A stretch of 64,000 nucleotides of DNA from positions 868,001 through 932,000 of the forward strand of contig NZ_CP006821.1 in NCBI RefSeq assembly GCF_000600085.1, in the 5' to 3' direction. A program made the position numbers and the translations under genes. Shown here in pieces: positions 18,445 to 27,150 of this stretch. A model generated the notes under the pieces. That model was not told where the DNA came from, made no database searches, and saw nothing but the letters and a program-made list of their open reading frames with translations. Each line of letters begins with the position of its first letter. Position 1 is the first letter of the stretch. This DNA comes from Helicobacter pylori oki112. GTDB taxonomy: Bacteria; Campylobacterota; Campylobacteria; Campylobacterales; Helicobacteraceae.

Positions 18445-19026
18445 GTATCTCAAGCTCTAATGATAACTTTATCCCACTAGCGAAAAACCCCGTCCTTTAA
18501 GGCACCATATGTAAGCGCCTAGCCCATTAGACTATTTTTAGTATCGTTCTATCTAATCCATTTAATTTTTAGTGTATTCTGCTAAACAATAGAGTATCCC
18601 CCACAACTCCTAACAATAGATCAATTTAAATTAAAAAGTGTTAAGATGCTTCTATGAAATCCAATAAAGGTTTTAAATTCCGTATAAATTACAACACTCC
18701 TTTTGTCTATAACCAATCCTATCATTTAATAAAGGGTCAAGATAATTCAATTTTCAAAAAGGAGTCTTAAGTTACTATTATTACGATGTTAAACAAGTTC
18801 GTAATTAAAATTTTCAAGACCAAATTCAGAGGGATTATTCAATATTTTTCAATGGGTATTGAGCTTTTCAAAATAGCAAAAATCAATCATATTAAAAAGG
18901 TTGTTTAAGTAAGATTAAAATCATAAAAAGAGTATGTGTTTTTAGCGTGTTTTTAGGTGGGAAATCATTGGTTTTTCAAGATTTTTGTAGTGAAAAGACA
19001 GATTTTTTAGTGGGTATTGCGATGGT
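18445..19026. other. Gene-poor stretch after cagP
   Basis: No ORF of convincing length is present. One 38-codon frame (18654-18770, MKSNKGFKFRINYNTPFVYN and onward) ends inside the first copy of the 84-bp inverted repeat. It has no clear ribosome binding site. The rest is AT-rich with many stops on both strands and looks like decayed DNA. Confidence 0.6.
18728..18811 (+). repeat. 84-bp inverted repeat, copy 1
   Basis: The sequence from AATAAAGGGTCAAGATAA to TAATTAAAAT recurs in inverted orientation at 20083-20165 with only about five differences and one single-base gap. The two copies enclose about 1.27 kb that contains cagQ and a 51-aa ORF. Confidence 0.9.
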
Positions 19027-19182
19027 TTAGTTATTGATATTGCAATCGTTTTTATCTGATGGATACAAGCACTTCTCTTTTAATTCTCTGATTCCACTGA
19101 GTGAAAATTCTTTGTCTTGTTGTTCTAAAGTTTCTTTTGAAGCGAGTAGAAAATTAAGGACAGTAAAAACCTTGTTGACCAA
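19027..19182 (-). CDS. Possible 51-aa ORF downstream of cagQ
   Basis: The TTG at 19182 is preceded by GGAG with a seven-base spacer. The frame reads MVNKVFTVLNFLLASKETLE and continues to an Asn-rich end with two cysteines (KEKCLYPSDKNDCNINN). It follows the cagQ candidate on the same strand by about 55 bases. I do not recognise it. It could be a small gene or a fragment of a longer decayed one. Confidence 0.4.
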   Translation of the reverse strand: MVNKVFTVLNFLLASKETLEQQDKEFSLSGIRELKEKCLYPSDKNDCNINN

Positions 19183-19237
19183 ATAAATCTCTCCGTGAAA
19201 GATGAAAAAATTCCATCTTTAGATGGTTAATGCACCA

Positions 19238-19543
19238 CTAAAGTTTTACTTGGGGGACACTCATTTTATTAGCGGTTCTGTCTGATTTGCTACTGCTAAA
19301 ACCATTGCCAATCAAAGCAGATCCCATGTTTTTCATACTACCAAATCCATTCTTTAGCACTTCCGTCATAAAATTCTTGATATTATCCATGGGCAAGTTG
19401 AATTTCTTCTCTAATATTTCATTAAGTCCCATCATTAACATTAGAAAGAACAAAAAATTTAATACCATAGAAAACAAATCACTAGATAAACCTGCAAAAA
19501 GATTTGTTCCGCCACCCAACAAAGAAGCTAAAATTTTTCCCAT
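19238..19543 (-). CDS. cagQ: CagQ candidate, small membrane protein
   Basis: The 101-aa protein begins MGKILASLLGGGTNLFAG after a good AAAAGGACTGATT ribosome binding site. It has one long hydrophobic region (about residues 22-41) and an amphipathic Gly/Met-rich second half. Position between cagP and cagS and its membrane character fit CagQ. The product I recall for 26695 is a little longer, so start or end may differ. CagQ is not needed for CagA delivery. Confidence 0.6.
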   Translation of the reverse strand: MGKILASLLGGGTNLFAGLSSDLFSMVLNFLFFLMLMMGLNEILEKKFNLPMDNIKNFMTEVLKNGFGSMKNMGSALIGNGFSSSKSDRTANKMSVPQVKL

Positions 19544-20082
19544 AATCAGTCCTTTTATTTTTGGATTCCTATTATTTTTGGTTGCACAAGTTCTCGCTTG
19601 CTCGGAGTTCTAATGCGTGTTTTAGCAGAGAGCATCCCACAGCAGTATACCTAAAACACTAAGAAAATCCTTTAATCCTAAAATTATCCACGAAATCAAG
19701 TGCTATAATAATCACCAACCACAAACAAATCAAACATTTTTTGCCACCAAGCATTCATATTCTTTTTGTTCTTATCTCCCATTATAGCAAATTTCTTAAT
19801 ATTAATTGGAAAACCACCACCATACCAAAAACAAAATTGTCAACACACTGAACGCAGAGTTGTTTTTAAATAACGCTCCTTTAAATTTAAAATCATGGAG
19901 TTTAGGATTAAAATTGCTATGGGTTTTTAAAAATAAAGAAAGTTTAGAAAATTTACGATACCCTAAAAAATTTGTATTTTATTTGCTCAAATTAAAGAAT
20001 GCTACAAAGCCTTTTTAAATATTCGTAACAAGACAGAATTAAAATTTGTGTCAAGACAACTTAAAGCGGATTTTTCTAATCC
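19544..20082. other. Gene-poor stretch upstream of cagQ
   Basis: On the minus strand a TATAAT at 19781-19786 overlaps an ATG at 19782 that opens a 28-codon frame (MGDKNKKNMNAWWQKMFDLF and onward). A +1 shift would join it to a hydrophobic stretch (ISWIILGLKDFLSVLGILLW) ending near 19626. This may be the cagQ promoter with a long leader or a broken small gene. A plus-strand frame at 19806-20018 has no ribosome binding site. Confidence 0.4.
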
Positions 20083-20165
20083 ATTTTAATTAAAAACTTG
20101 TTTAACATCGTAATAATGGTAACTTAAGACTCCTTTTTGAAAATGAGTTATCTTGACCCTTTATT
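20083..20165 (-). repeat. 84-bp inverted repeat, copy 2
   Basis: This is the reverse complement of 18728-18811, one base shorter. It lies about 290 bases upstream of cagS. No transposase or recombinase gene lies between the copies. Confidence 0.9.
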
Positions 20166-20381
20166 TTAGTTGTAACGCATTTTTACGACCGATCTTGCTT
20201 TTTTTAAATAATTATAATATTAAAACTTTTTAAATCGGTTTTTAGGGCTATTTGTAAAAGCGTTTTTTGTAAGTTTTGAAAAATAGATATAAGAGTGATT
20301 GAAACAATATTTTATGGTTAAAAAATAGTTTTTTGCTCTTTGAATTATGACCGCTCTGAAATTTTCACACAACAGATATTG

Positions 20382-20387
20382 TATAAT
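20382..20387 (+). promoter_or_regulatory. -10 box of the cagS promoter
   Basis: TATAAT in ATTGTATAATTTT is placed 70 bases before the cagS ATG. No other gene intervenes, so it is the best promoter for cagS. Confidence 0.55.
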
Positions 20388-20457
20388 TTTAATATAAAAC
20401 TTTACGATTTGAACAATCTAAAGAGAAACAAAATCCATTGAAGGGATCAAGAACGAT

Positions 20458-21057
20458 ATGAGTAATAACATGCGAAAACTCTTCTCAATGATTGCTGACT
20501 CAAAAGATAAGAAAGAAAAACTTATTGAGAGTTTGCAGGAGAACGAACTTTTAAACACTGATGAAAAAAAGAAAATCATAGATCAAATAAAAACCATGCA
20601 TGATTTTTTCAAACAGATGCATACAAACAAGGGAGCGTTAGATAAGGTTCTAAGAAATTACATGAAAGATTATCGCGCTGTTATCAAAAGCATTGGTGTT
20701 GATAAGTTTAAAAAGGTTTATCAATTGCTTGAGAGTGAAACTATGGAGCTGTTGCATGCGATTGCAAAGAATCCTAATTTCTTATTCTCTAAATTTGATC
20801 GATCAATTCTTGGAATATTTCTGCCTTTCTTCAGTAAGCCTATCATGTTCAAGATGAGTATTAGAGAAATGGACTCGCAAATAGAATTGTATGGCACTAA
20901 GCTCCCACTATTGAAATTGTTTGTGATGACAGATGAAGAAGTGAATTTCTACGCTAATCTAAAAACTATTGAACAGTATAACGACTATGTTAGGGATTTG
21001 CTGATGAAATTTGATCTTGAAAAATACATGAAAGAAAAAGGAGTGCAAAATGCTTGA
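20458..21057 (+). CDS. cagS: CagS, helical protein of unknown function
   Basis: The 199-aa protein is mostly charged and helical, with no signal peptide or membrane segment. Position and length fit CagS (HP0534), whose crystal structure is all-helical and whose deletion does not stop CagA transfer. The start has GAAGGG in front (TTGAAGGGATCAAGAACGATATG). The last codons overlap a tiny ATG ORF at 21050. Confidence 0.92.
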   Translation: MSNNMRKLFSMIADSKDKKEKLIESLQENELLNTDEKKKIIDQIKTMHDFFKQMHTNKGALDKVLRNYMKDYRAVIKSIGVDKFKKVYQLLESETMELLHAIAKNPNFLFSKFDRSILGIFLPFFSKPIMFKMSIREMDSQIELYGTKLPLLKLFVMTDEEVNFYANLKTIEQYNDYVRDLLMKFDLEKYMKEKGVQNA

Positions 21058-21171
21058 TGTGGAAAACGAACAAAAAATCTCGGTGTAACTAACAAAATTC
21101 AGTTTGAAAAGTATTCGTCTCAGGCAGAGACAGGATTAAAAAATGATGAGTGCTTTAAAAAGATTACCTAA
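21050..21171 (+). pseudogene. Frameshifted small ORF after cagS (HP0533 position)
   Basis: ATG at 21050 has AAAAGGAGTGCAAA before it and reads MLDVENEQKISV, then stops at 21086. In the next frame an open stretch continues (TNKIQFEKYSSQ...DECFKKIT) to a stop at 21169. One lost or gained base near 21082-21086 would make a 39-codon gene. It may be the HP0533 counterpart. Both halves are too short for certainty. Confidence 0.3.
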
Positions 21172-21177
21172 TTGATC

Positions 21178-21198
21178 GCCTTACCCATCAAGTAAGGC
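21178..21198. terminator. Stem-loop between convergent cagS and cagT
   Basis: GCCTTAC and GTAAGGC form a perfect 7-bp stem with a 7-base loop. Neither side has a good U-run, so efficiency is doubtful. Position between convergent genes supports a terminator role. Confidence 0.35.
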
Positions 21199-21258
21199 TA
21201 ATGCCCGTTGGCGTTTCTCTCTACCATTAGAAAAATCTACTCTCTCCTTTTCTTTCAA

Positions 21259-22101
21259 TCACTTACCACTGAGCAAACTTCTGATCTGATTGCGTAAGTA
21301 TTCATTCTCTCTTTCTTCTTGTAACTTCTCCCTAACTTCTTCCTCTTTGGCTTGCATGTTCAAGTTGCCATTCTTAAAAATCTCAGAACTAATCACATTC
21401 TGCCTCATTTGATAACCTGCACGATTACTCAATGTTTCTAAAATTTCTCGTTGGTTATTTTTCCTAGTGGTATATTCTTGTTCCTTGTCTTGTAAGAGAG
21501 TCTTGTAATACTGATTGATTTTTTCTAGTTGAGCTTTTTCTCTTGCCACTTCATTGATCACTTGTTTGTTGTTTGCTCCACTCACATCATAGCCATGCAA
21601 GTTTTTTGTGTTAGCTCCTAGCATTGGCTGACTTCCTTGCAACACATCAAAGGTCTGTGGTTTTTCTTTGCTGTTAGGATTATCATTGTAGTTACTCGCT
21701 ATCATCACCACACCCTTTTGATTCAAAGTGGGTTGCAAGTAAAAATCAATGTCAGATCTCGCTCCATTAGCTTGGAAGTAATTCTTGTATTGAAGTATCT
21801 TATTGGCATCGCCTATGAGCGTAATCTTTTTAGAATGATGAACAAGTTTGAAAGTTAGTACAACTTGTTTATTATCCAACAAATAGTCCTTGTAATTTGG
21901 CAACTTCACTTGCACCATGAATGGTGTGTCTTTGAGTTTGTCATTTAAGGGTATCTCACTATACTTCTCTATCAGTTCATTATACACAGGCGTATAAACA
22001 TGGTTCTTTTGTTTCACCACTTTTTTCGCATAATTACTGCATGCACTTAAAGTTAAGCACAGAATTGCCGCACCGATTAAAACACTTGCTCTCAGTTTCA
22101 T
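21259..22101 (-). CDS. cagT: CagT, VirB7-like outer-membrane lipoprotein
   Basis: The 280-aa protein has a lipoprotein signal with lipobox LSAC, lipidated cysteine at residue 21. After it come a beta-rich domain and a long Glu/Arg/Gln-rich helical tail. CagT is a core-complex subunit at the outer membrane and is essential for CagA delivery. AAGGAG lies before the ATG. cagU lies 12 bases upstream on the same strand, so the pair forms a unit. Confidence 0.96.
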   Translation of the reverse strand: MKLRASVLIGAAILCLTLSACSNYAKKVVKQKNHVYTPVYNELIEKYSEIPLNDKLKDTPFMVQVKLPNYKDYLLDNKQVVLTFKLVHHSKKITLIGDANKILQYKNYFQANGARSDIDFYLQPTLNQKGVVMIASNYNDNPNSKEKPQTFDVLQGSQPMLGANTKNLHGYDVSGANNKQVINEVAREKAQLEKINQYYKTLLQDKEQEYTTRKNNQREILETLSNRAGYQMRQNVISSEIFKNGNLNMQAKEEEVREKLQEERENEYLRNQIRSLLSGK

Positions 22102-22113
22102 TGTTGTTTCTCC

Positions 22114-22764
22114 TTATTGCTCTTGTTTCTTTGAAGTGAAAAGACCATTGATAAAATTTTTTATACCAATAACCTTAATAACTTTATAAATCAAATAGCC
22201 CATACCTATAAAACAAATGTTTTTCAAAACAAAGAGCACCTTGTCGTTAGTGCTACCAATTCCTAATATATATAGTTCATAAATAGATCTAATTGTTTCT
22301 AATCCAAAAAACAAAACCGCACCTGCACCAAAGGCATAGTAAAAATACTGAAGTTTTAGTTTTGTTTTTAGACTTTCCACCAAATCCACATTTTTGCTAG
22401 TTCTTAAAAATACAAAATAGATTGCAAACAAAACAAATATCCCACCCATACATAATCCTAACAGATGCTCTAGTCCCCCTATATATCCTAAGAATGAATG
22501 AGCATATGCTTCCATTATTCTTTGTTTGGCTTGTCCTATCTGCATCAGAAGTTCATACCTTTTTTCTTGCGGTAGCTTTCCTATTTCTATTAGGATATTT
22601 TTCAACTCTTCTTGATTCTTTAAAGCTTCGTGAAATCTTTGCTCCCCTAAACTCCCTTTGGGATATAATGAGTCTAGCAAATTTAAGAGATCATTGCTCT
22701 GTGAGTTGCTAGGTGGTGGGGCGTTTAGCGGATTAGGTCCATGATGCTCTGTTGTATCGTTCAT
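22114..22764 (-). CDS. cagU: CagU, inner-membrane Cag protein
   Basis: The 216-aa protein has a soluble, Pro/Asn-rich N terminus and three hydrophobic segments (about residues 100-122, 138-160 and 175-198), then a basic tail. CagU is needed for CagA translocation, but its role is not defined. AAAGGAGC lies before the ATG, and a TATAAT box 41 bases upstream of the start gives the promoter for cagU-cagT. Confidence 0.94.
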   Translation of the reverse strand: MNDTTEHHGPNPLNAPPPSNSQSNDLLNLLDSLYPKGSLGEQRFHEALKNQEELKNILIEIGKLPQEKRYELLMQIGQAKQRIMEAYAHSFLGYIGGLEHLLGLCMGGIFVLFAIYFVFLRTSKNVDLVESLKTKLKLQYFYYAFGAGAVLFFGLETIRSIYELYILGIGSTNDKVLFVLKNICFIGMGYLIYKVIKVIGIKNFINGLFTSKKQEQ

Positions 22765-22804
22765 GAAGCTCCTTTCAAGAATTAAATTGAGAACTTATTT
22801 TGAT

Positions 22805-22810
22805 ATTATA
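22805..22810 (-). promoter_or_regulatory. -10 box of the cagU-cagT promoter
   Basis: TATAAT on the minus strand in GGTATAATATC. It is divergent from the cagV promoter at 23055. Confidence 0.6.
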
Positions 22811-22968
22811 CCATTCTCTCTCTGGGTTGCGATTGTCTTATCTCTTTAAATTAGGCGCTTCTAAAATTTCATTACTAAGTTACGACTGCTTACTCATTGC
22901 TCTTACTTTTTGAGTTGCATCGTGTTTCATCTTGCTTCTTATTTGAAGCAATTCGCTGCTTACATTGC

Positions 22969-23018
22969 TTATAAGGAATCTTTGCTCAACACCTTATCCA
23001 AAAAGATTCTTATTATAA
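22969..23018. repeat. Imperfect inverted repeat between cagU and cagV
   Basis: TTATAAGGAATCTTT (22969-22983) and AAAGATTCTTATTATAA (23002-23018) pair with a small bulge around an 18-base loop. It is followed by GGTTTTTT on the plus strand. It could end an unseen short transcript or act as a control element for cagV. Confidence 0.4.
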
Positions 23019-23054
23019 GGTTTTTTCAAATACATATTTTTACAGAAATTTTGC

Positions 23055-23060
23055 TATAAT
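23055..23060 (+). promoter_or_regulatory. -10 box upstream of the cagV leader ORF
   Basis: TATAAT in TTTGCTATAATTAG. Transcription would begin near 23067, just before the AAGGAG at 23072-23077 and the 16-codon ORF. Confidence 0.6.
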
Positions 23061-23084
23061 TAGAGTTATTTTAAGGAGTTTTTA

Positions 23085-23135
23085 ATGAAAAGTCTCTCAA
23101 GTTTTACAACCAACAAACCAATAATTAAACAATAA
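23085..23135 (+). CDS. Possible 16-aa leader peptide before cagV
   Basis: ATG with an excellent AAGGAG at seven-base spacing encodes MKSLSSFTTNKPIIKQ and stops ten bases before the cagV ATG. The ribosome binding site is better than that of cagV itself. It could be a leader whose translation affects cagV, or the remains of an older start. No attenuator hairpin is obvious between the two. Confidence 0.4.
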   Translation: MKSLSSFTTNKPIIKQ

Positions 23136-23144
23136 AGCTGTCGC

Positions 23145-23903
23145 ATGTTAGGGAAAAAAAACGAGGAAGTCTTGATTGATGAAAATTTGGTTGGGGGTGT
23201 GATAGCCCTTGATAGATTGGCAAAACTCAATAAGGCCAATAGGACTTTCAAGAGGGCTTTTTATCTCTCTATGGCACTCAATATCGCCGCTGTAACGAGT
23301 ATTGTGATGATGATGCCTTTGAAGAAAACGGATATATTTGTTTATGGCATTGATCGATACACAGGAGAATTTAAAATTGTCAAACGCTCCGATGCTAGAC
23401 AAATTGTCAATTCTGAAGCTGTTGTGGATAGTGCAACTTCAAAATTTATTTCATTGCTGTTTGGTTATAGCAAAAATTCTTTGAGGGATCGCAAGGATCA
23501 ACTAATGCAGTATTGCGATGTGAGTTTCCAAACCCAAGCAATGAGAATGTTCAATGAAAATATCAGACAATTCGTAGATAAAGTCCGAGCAGAAGCTATC
23601 ATTAGCTCTAACATACAAAGAGAAAAAGTCAAAAATAGTCCCTTAACGAGATTAACATTTTTTATTACCATCAAAATCACACCGGATACAATGGAAAATT
23701 ATGAATATATTACTAAAAAACAAGTAACTATTTATTATGATTTTGCTAGAGGTAACTCTTCTCAAGAAAATCTTATCATCAATCCTTTTGGCTTCAAAGT
23801 GTTTGACATTCAAATCACAGATTTACAAAACGAACAGACGGTAAGCGAAATTTTGAGAAAGATTAAAGAAGTGGAATCAAAAAATAAGGCATTAAAGCAA
23901 TAA
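23145..23903 (+). CDS. cagV: CagV, VirB8-like inner-membrane protein
   Basis: The 252-aa protein has a cytoplasmic N terminus of about 45 residues, one membrane span (AFYLSMALNIAAVTSIVMMM) and a periplasmic NTF2-like domain, the VirB8 layout. The domain contains YGIDRYTGEFKIV and ends in a Lys/Glu-rich tail. VirB8 proteins nucleate assembly of the inner-membrane part. It leads the plus-strand series cagV-W-X-Y-Z-alpha-beta. Confidence 0.95.
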   Translation: MLGKKNEEVLIDENLVGGVIALDRLAKLNKANRTFKRAFYLSMALNIAAVTSIVMMMPLKKTDIFVYGIDRYTGEFKIVKRSDARQIVNSEAVVDSATSKFISLLFGYSKNSLRDRKDQLMQYCDVSFQTQAMRMFNENIRQFVDKVRAEAIISSNIQREKVKNSPLTRLTFFITIKITPDTMENYEYITKKQVTIYYDFARGNSSQENLIINPFGFKVFDIQITDLQNEQTVSEILRKIKEVESKNKALKQ

Positions 23904-23907
23904 GAGC

Positions 23908-25515
23908 ATGTTTAATATTAAAAGGACTTTTTTAGTAACGATCATAAGTTTTTTTCTCATTGTTCCTAATTGGTTGAAAGCTATTGATTTGCCCATTGTT
24001 TCAAATCTCAAAATTTACCAAACAGTTTATTGCATGCTGATACCGAGTTATGTTTTAACCAACAAAAGTTTTGCAGATATTTTGACAGGCTATACATCTA
24101 TTGGTGCATCAGGGAGTGGAAAGAGTTCAGGGCAGGGTGTGATCGAAGCACTTACCACACCATTAGCCACAAGTTTAGCCGCTAGCAATCTGGTGAAATA
24201 TTTGAATACTTTAGGTCCTTTATGGGGATCGGCGTGGGCAAGTGTTGCTACAGCTATACAAGGTTTTGCTCTAACGCCATCAAGTGGCTGCAATTTTGGT
24301 TGGAACGCATTGATAAATAAAAACATAGATGTATCCATGGATAGCGTGCTAGACAATTTGAGCAACAAGATTCAGAATTTTACCAAAGGCGGTGTTGAGG
24401 ACAATGTGAAAGGCAATATTCTTTTGCAAATAATTGGCTCAATAACCGCTCAAGCTTCTACGAATATTACAGCTGATGGTTTAATTTGGCTGATTGGTAA
24501 AGAATTCACTGCAAATAAACTGCAAAACAACACCACAGCCATGCTCGCTTTTGCCGCACTAGAATCTGTTGTCAAAGGAGCGGACGCTGCTGTTCTTCCT
24601 GCATATGGTGTAGTCAATCTGCCTGATATTATCATAGGGCAAGGGTCATATCTTGATTTTGTTTCTTACCTGATTTATATTGTTTTTGGGATTTTTGTTT
24701 TTATTTCTTTTATGAAATTGAGGGATATTTCAAACGGCATTCAGCTTAACATAGGTTTTGAATACATGCGATTTGTTGGGGGGACATTATTCAAAATGGC
24801 GATGGTCTCTTTTATCGCCTATGCAGGTTTTGGTTATCTTTATAAAATCTCTTATTCTATTTATTTTGGTTTAGCAGGCACTTTTGGGCTGAATCAAGTT
24901 CTTTTTTGGGCTTTAGATTTAGTGCTGAATTACACTGTTAATTCAATTTTACCTGCGGTAAGAGCTGTTTTTTCTAATGTTGGCAACAACGCTCCCAGTT
25001 TGTTACAAGGCTTGCAAGTGGCAGGTATTTCTTTATTCGCTATTTTTATGCAAGTAACTATCATTATGAGAATAAGCACTGTGGTTGTGAAACCTTTGAT
25101 AGCGGGGGCTTTTAGCGGTATTGTGTTCCCTATTGCGGTATGTTTGATCGTGCTAGATTGGTTCAAAGATTCTATGAAAAACATATTGATATGGTTTGTT
25201 AATAATTTGTTTATCCTGGTTCTAGCTATTCCTATTTTGCTCTTTGGTGTTTTGGCATTATTGGCATTCAATTTGACCATAACGCCCTCTGTTGCTATAC
25301 AAAACATCAATCAAGGGGGACTAGGTATCGATTCAACTATTGCGAGTTTGATCACTCTATTTATTTTAAAAGGTTTCATAGAGACAATTATTGAGAGTGT
25401 CAATGCGATCGTTAATACCATTTTCAGCTCTGTTTCTATGGATGGTAGCAGAATGGATAGAGAAAGAGATGCCTTAATGGTGGGAAGAGTTGGTGGATCT
25501 ATGTTTAAAGGATAA
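23908..25515 (+). CDS. cagW: CagW, VirB6-like inner-membrane protein
   Basis: The 535-aa polytopic protein has an N-terminal signal-like segment (TFLVTIISFFLIVPNWLKA), a periplasmic region, then at least five membrane spans from about residue 245 on, as in VirB6. VirB6 proteins form the translocation channel base. It starts four bases after the cagV stop. A G6 run lies at 24778-24783. Confidence 0.94.
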   Translation: MFNIKRTFLVTIISFFLIVPNWLKAIDLPIVSNLKIYQTVYCMLIPSYVLTNKSFADILTGYTSIGASGSGKSSGQGVIEALTTPLATSLAASNLVKYLNTLGPLWGSAWASVATAIQGFALTPSSGCNFGWNALINKNIDVSMDSVLDNLSNKIQNFTKGGVEDNVKGNILLQIIGSITAQASTNITADGLIWLIGKEFTANKLQNNTTAMLAFAALESVVKGADAAVLPAYGVVNLPDIIIGQGSYLDFVSYLIYIVFGIFVFISFMKLRDISNGIQLNIGFEYMRFVGGTLFKMAMVSFIAYAGFGYLYKISYSIYFGLAGTFGLNQVLFWALDLVLNYTVNSILPAVRAVFSNVGNNAPSLLQGLQVAGISLFAIFMQVTIIMRISTVVVKPLIAGAFSGIVFPIAVCLIVLDWFKDSMKNILIWFVNNLFILVLAIPILLFGVLALLAFNLTITPSVAIQNINQGGLGIDSTIASLITLFILKGFIETIIESVNAIVNTIFSSVSMDGSRMDRERDALMVGRVGGSMFKG

Positions 25516-25567
25516 GCCACTTTATTCTTGTGCTACAATTACAAATATTTTTTAAGAGGAATTGTTG

Positions 25568-27136
25568 ATGGAGCAGGCATTTTTTAAAAAAATTGTTGGC
25601 TGTTTCTGTCTTAGTTATTTATTTTTATCTAGCGTAATAGAAGCAGCAGCACCTGACATTAAAAATTTTAATCGTGGTAGGGTGAAAGTGGTGAATAAGA
25701 AGATTGCTTATTTGGGAGATGAAAAACCTATTACGATTTGGACTTCATTAGACAATGTTACTGTGATCCAACTTGAAAAAGATGAAACTATTTCTTACAT
25801 CACAACAGGTTTCAATAAAGGTTGGAGTATTGTGCCTAATTCTAATCATATATTCATTCAACCTAAATCGGTAAAAAGTAATCTCATGTTTGAAAAAGAA
25901 GCAGTGAATTTTGCCCTAATGACAAGAGATTACCAAGAATTTTTAAAAACAAAAAAACTTATCGTAGATGCGCCTGACCCTAAAGAATTAGAAGAACAAA
26001 AAAAAGCTCTAGAAAAAGAAAAAGAAGCTAAAGAACAGGCGCAAAAAGCGCAAAAAGATAAAAGAGAAAAAAGAAAGGAAGAACGCGCGAAAAATAGAGC
26101 CAATTTAGAAAATCTCACTAACGCTATGAGTAACCCACAAAATTTGAGCAATAACAAAAATCTTAGCGAATTTATCAAGCAACAACGAGAAAATGAATTA
26201 GACCAAATGGAACGACTAGAGGACATGCAAGAACAGGCTCAAGCTAATGCGCTCAAACAAATTGAAGAACTCAACAAGAAACAAGCTGAAGAGACAATCA
26301 AGCAAAGAGCCAAAGATAAAATCAGTATTAAGACAGATAAGCCTCAAAAAAGCCCTGAGGATAACTCCATAGAATTATCTCCTAGCGATAGTGCTTGGAG
26401 AACTAATCTTGTTGTGCGGACTAATAAAGCCTTGTATCAATTCATTTTGAGAATAGCTCAAAAAGACAATTTTGCTTCGGCGTATCTAACAGTCAAACTA
26501 GAATACCCACAAAGACACGAAGTTTCTAGCGTTATTGAAGAGGAGCTAAAAAAGAGAGAAGAAGCAAAGAGGCAGAAAGAATTGATCAAGCAAGAAAATC
26601 TTAATACCACAGCCTACATCAATAGAGTAATGATGGCGAGCAATGAACAGATTATCAACAAAGAAAAAATAAGAGAAGAAAAACAAAAAATTATCTTAGA
26701 TCAAGCAAAGGCGCTAGAGACTCAATATGTGCATAATGCATTAAAAAGAAACCCTGTGCCTAGAAACTACAATTACTACCAAGCGCCTGAAAAACGCTCT
26801 AAACATATTATGCCCTCTGAAATTTTTGATGATGGCACATTCACTTATTTTGGTTTCAAAAACATCACTCTCCAACCTGCTATTTTTGTGGTTCAACCTG
26901 ATGGGAAATTAAGCATGACTGATGCTGCCATTGATCCTAACATGACCAATTCAGGATTGAGATGGTATAGAGTTAATGAAATTGCAGAAAAATTTAAGCT
27001 CATTAAAGACAAAGCCCTTGTAACAGTGATAAATAAAGGCTATGGGAAAAATCCATTGACAAAAAATTACAATATCAAAAACTATGGTGAATTGGAGCGT
27101 GTGATTAAAAAGCTCCCTCTTGTCAGAGATAAATAA
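25568..27136 (+). CDS. cagX: CagX, VirB9-like core complex subunit
   Basis: I use the ATG at 25568 (MEQAFFKKIVG), seven bases after AAGAGGA, which gives 522 aa. Two TTG codons lie just before it. A signal peptide is followed by an N-terminal beta domain, a long Lys/Glu/Gln-rich coiled region (about residues 140-265) and a C-terminal VirB9 domain with FGFKNITLQPAIFVV. CagX contacts CagT and CagY in the periplasmic ring. All parts are intact. Confidence 0.95.
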   Translation: MEQAFFKKIVGCFCLSYLFLSSVIEAAAPDIKNFNRGRVKVVNKKIAYLGDEKPITIWTSLDNVTVIQLEKDETISYITTGFNKGWSIVPNSNHIFIQPKSVKSNLMFEKEAVNFALMTRDYQEFLKTKKLIVDAPDPKELEEQKKALEKEKEAKEQAQKAQKDKREKRKEERAKNRANLENLTNAMSNPQNLSNNKNLSEFIKQQRENELDQMERLEDMQEQAQANALKQIEELNKKQAEETIKQRAKDKISIKTDKPQKSPEDNSIELSPSDSAWRTNLVVRTNKALYQFILRIAQKDNFASAYLTVKLEYPQRHEVSSVIEEELKKREEAKRQKELIKQENLNTTAYINRVMMASNEQIINKEKIREEKQKIILDQAKALETQYVHNALKRNPVPRNYNYYQAPEKRSKHIMPSEIFDDGTFTYFGFKNITLQPAIFVVQPDGKLSMTDAAIDPNMTNSGLRWYRVNEIAEKFKLIKDKALVTVINKGYGKNPLTKNYNIKNYGELERVIKKLPLVRDK

Positions 27137-27150
27137 AAAGGCGTTAAGGC

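Noticed and set aside
19806..20018. 70-aa plus-strand frame
   Set aside because: No ribosome binding site and no promoter; in a decayed stretch.
24930..25310. 126-aa minus-strand frame opposite cagW
   Set aside because: Shadow of the cagW membrane segments; no ribosome binding site and no recognisable protein.
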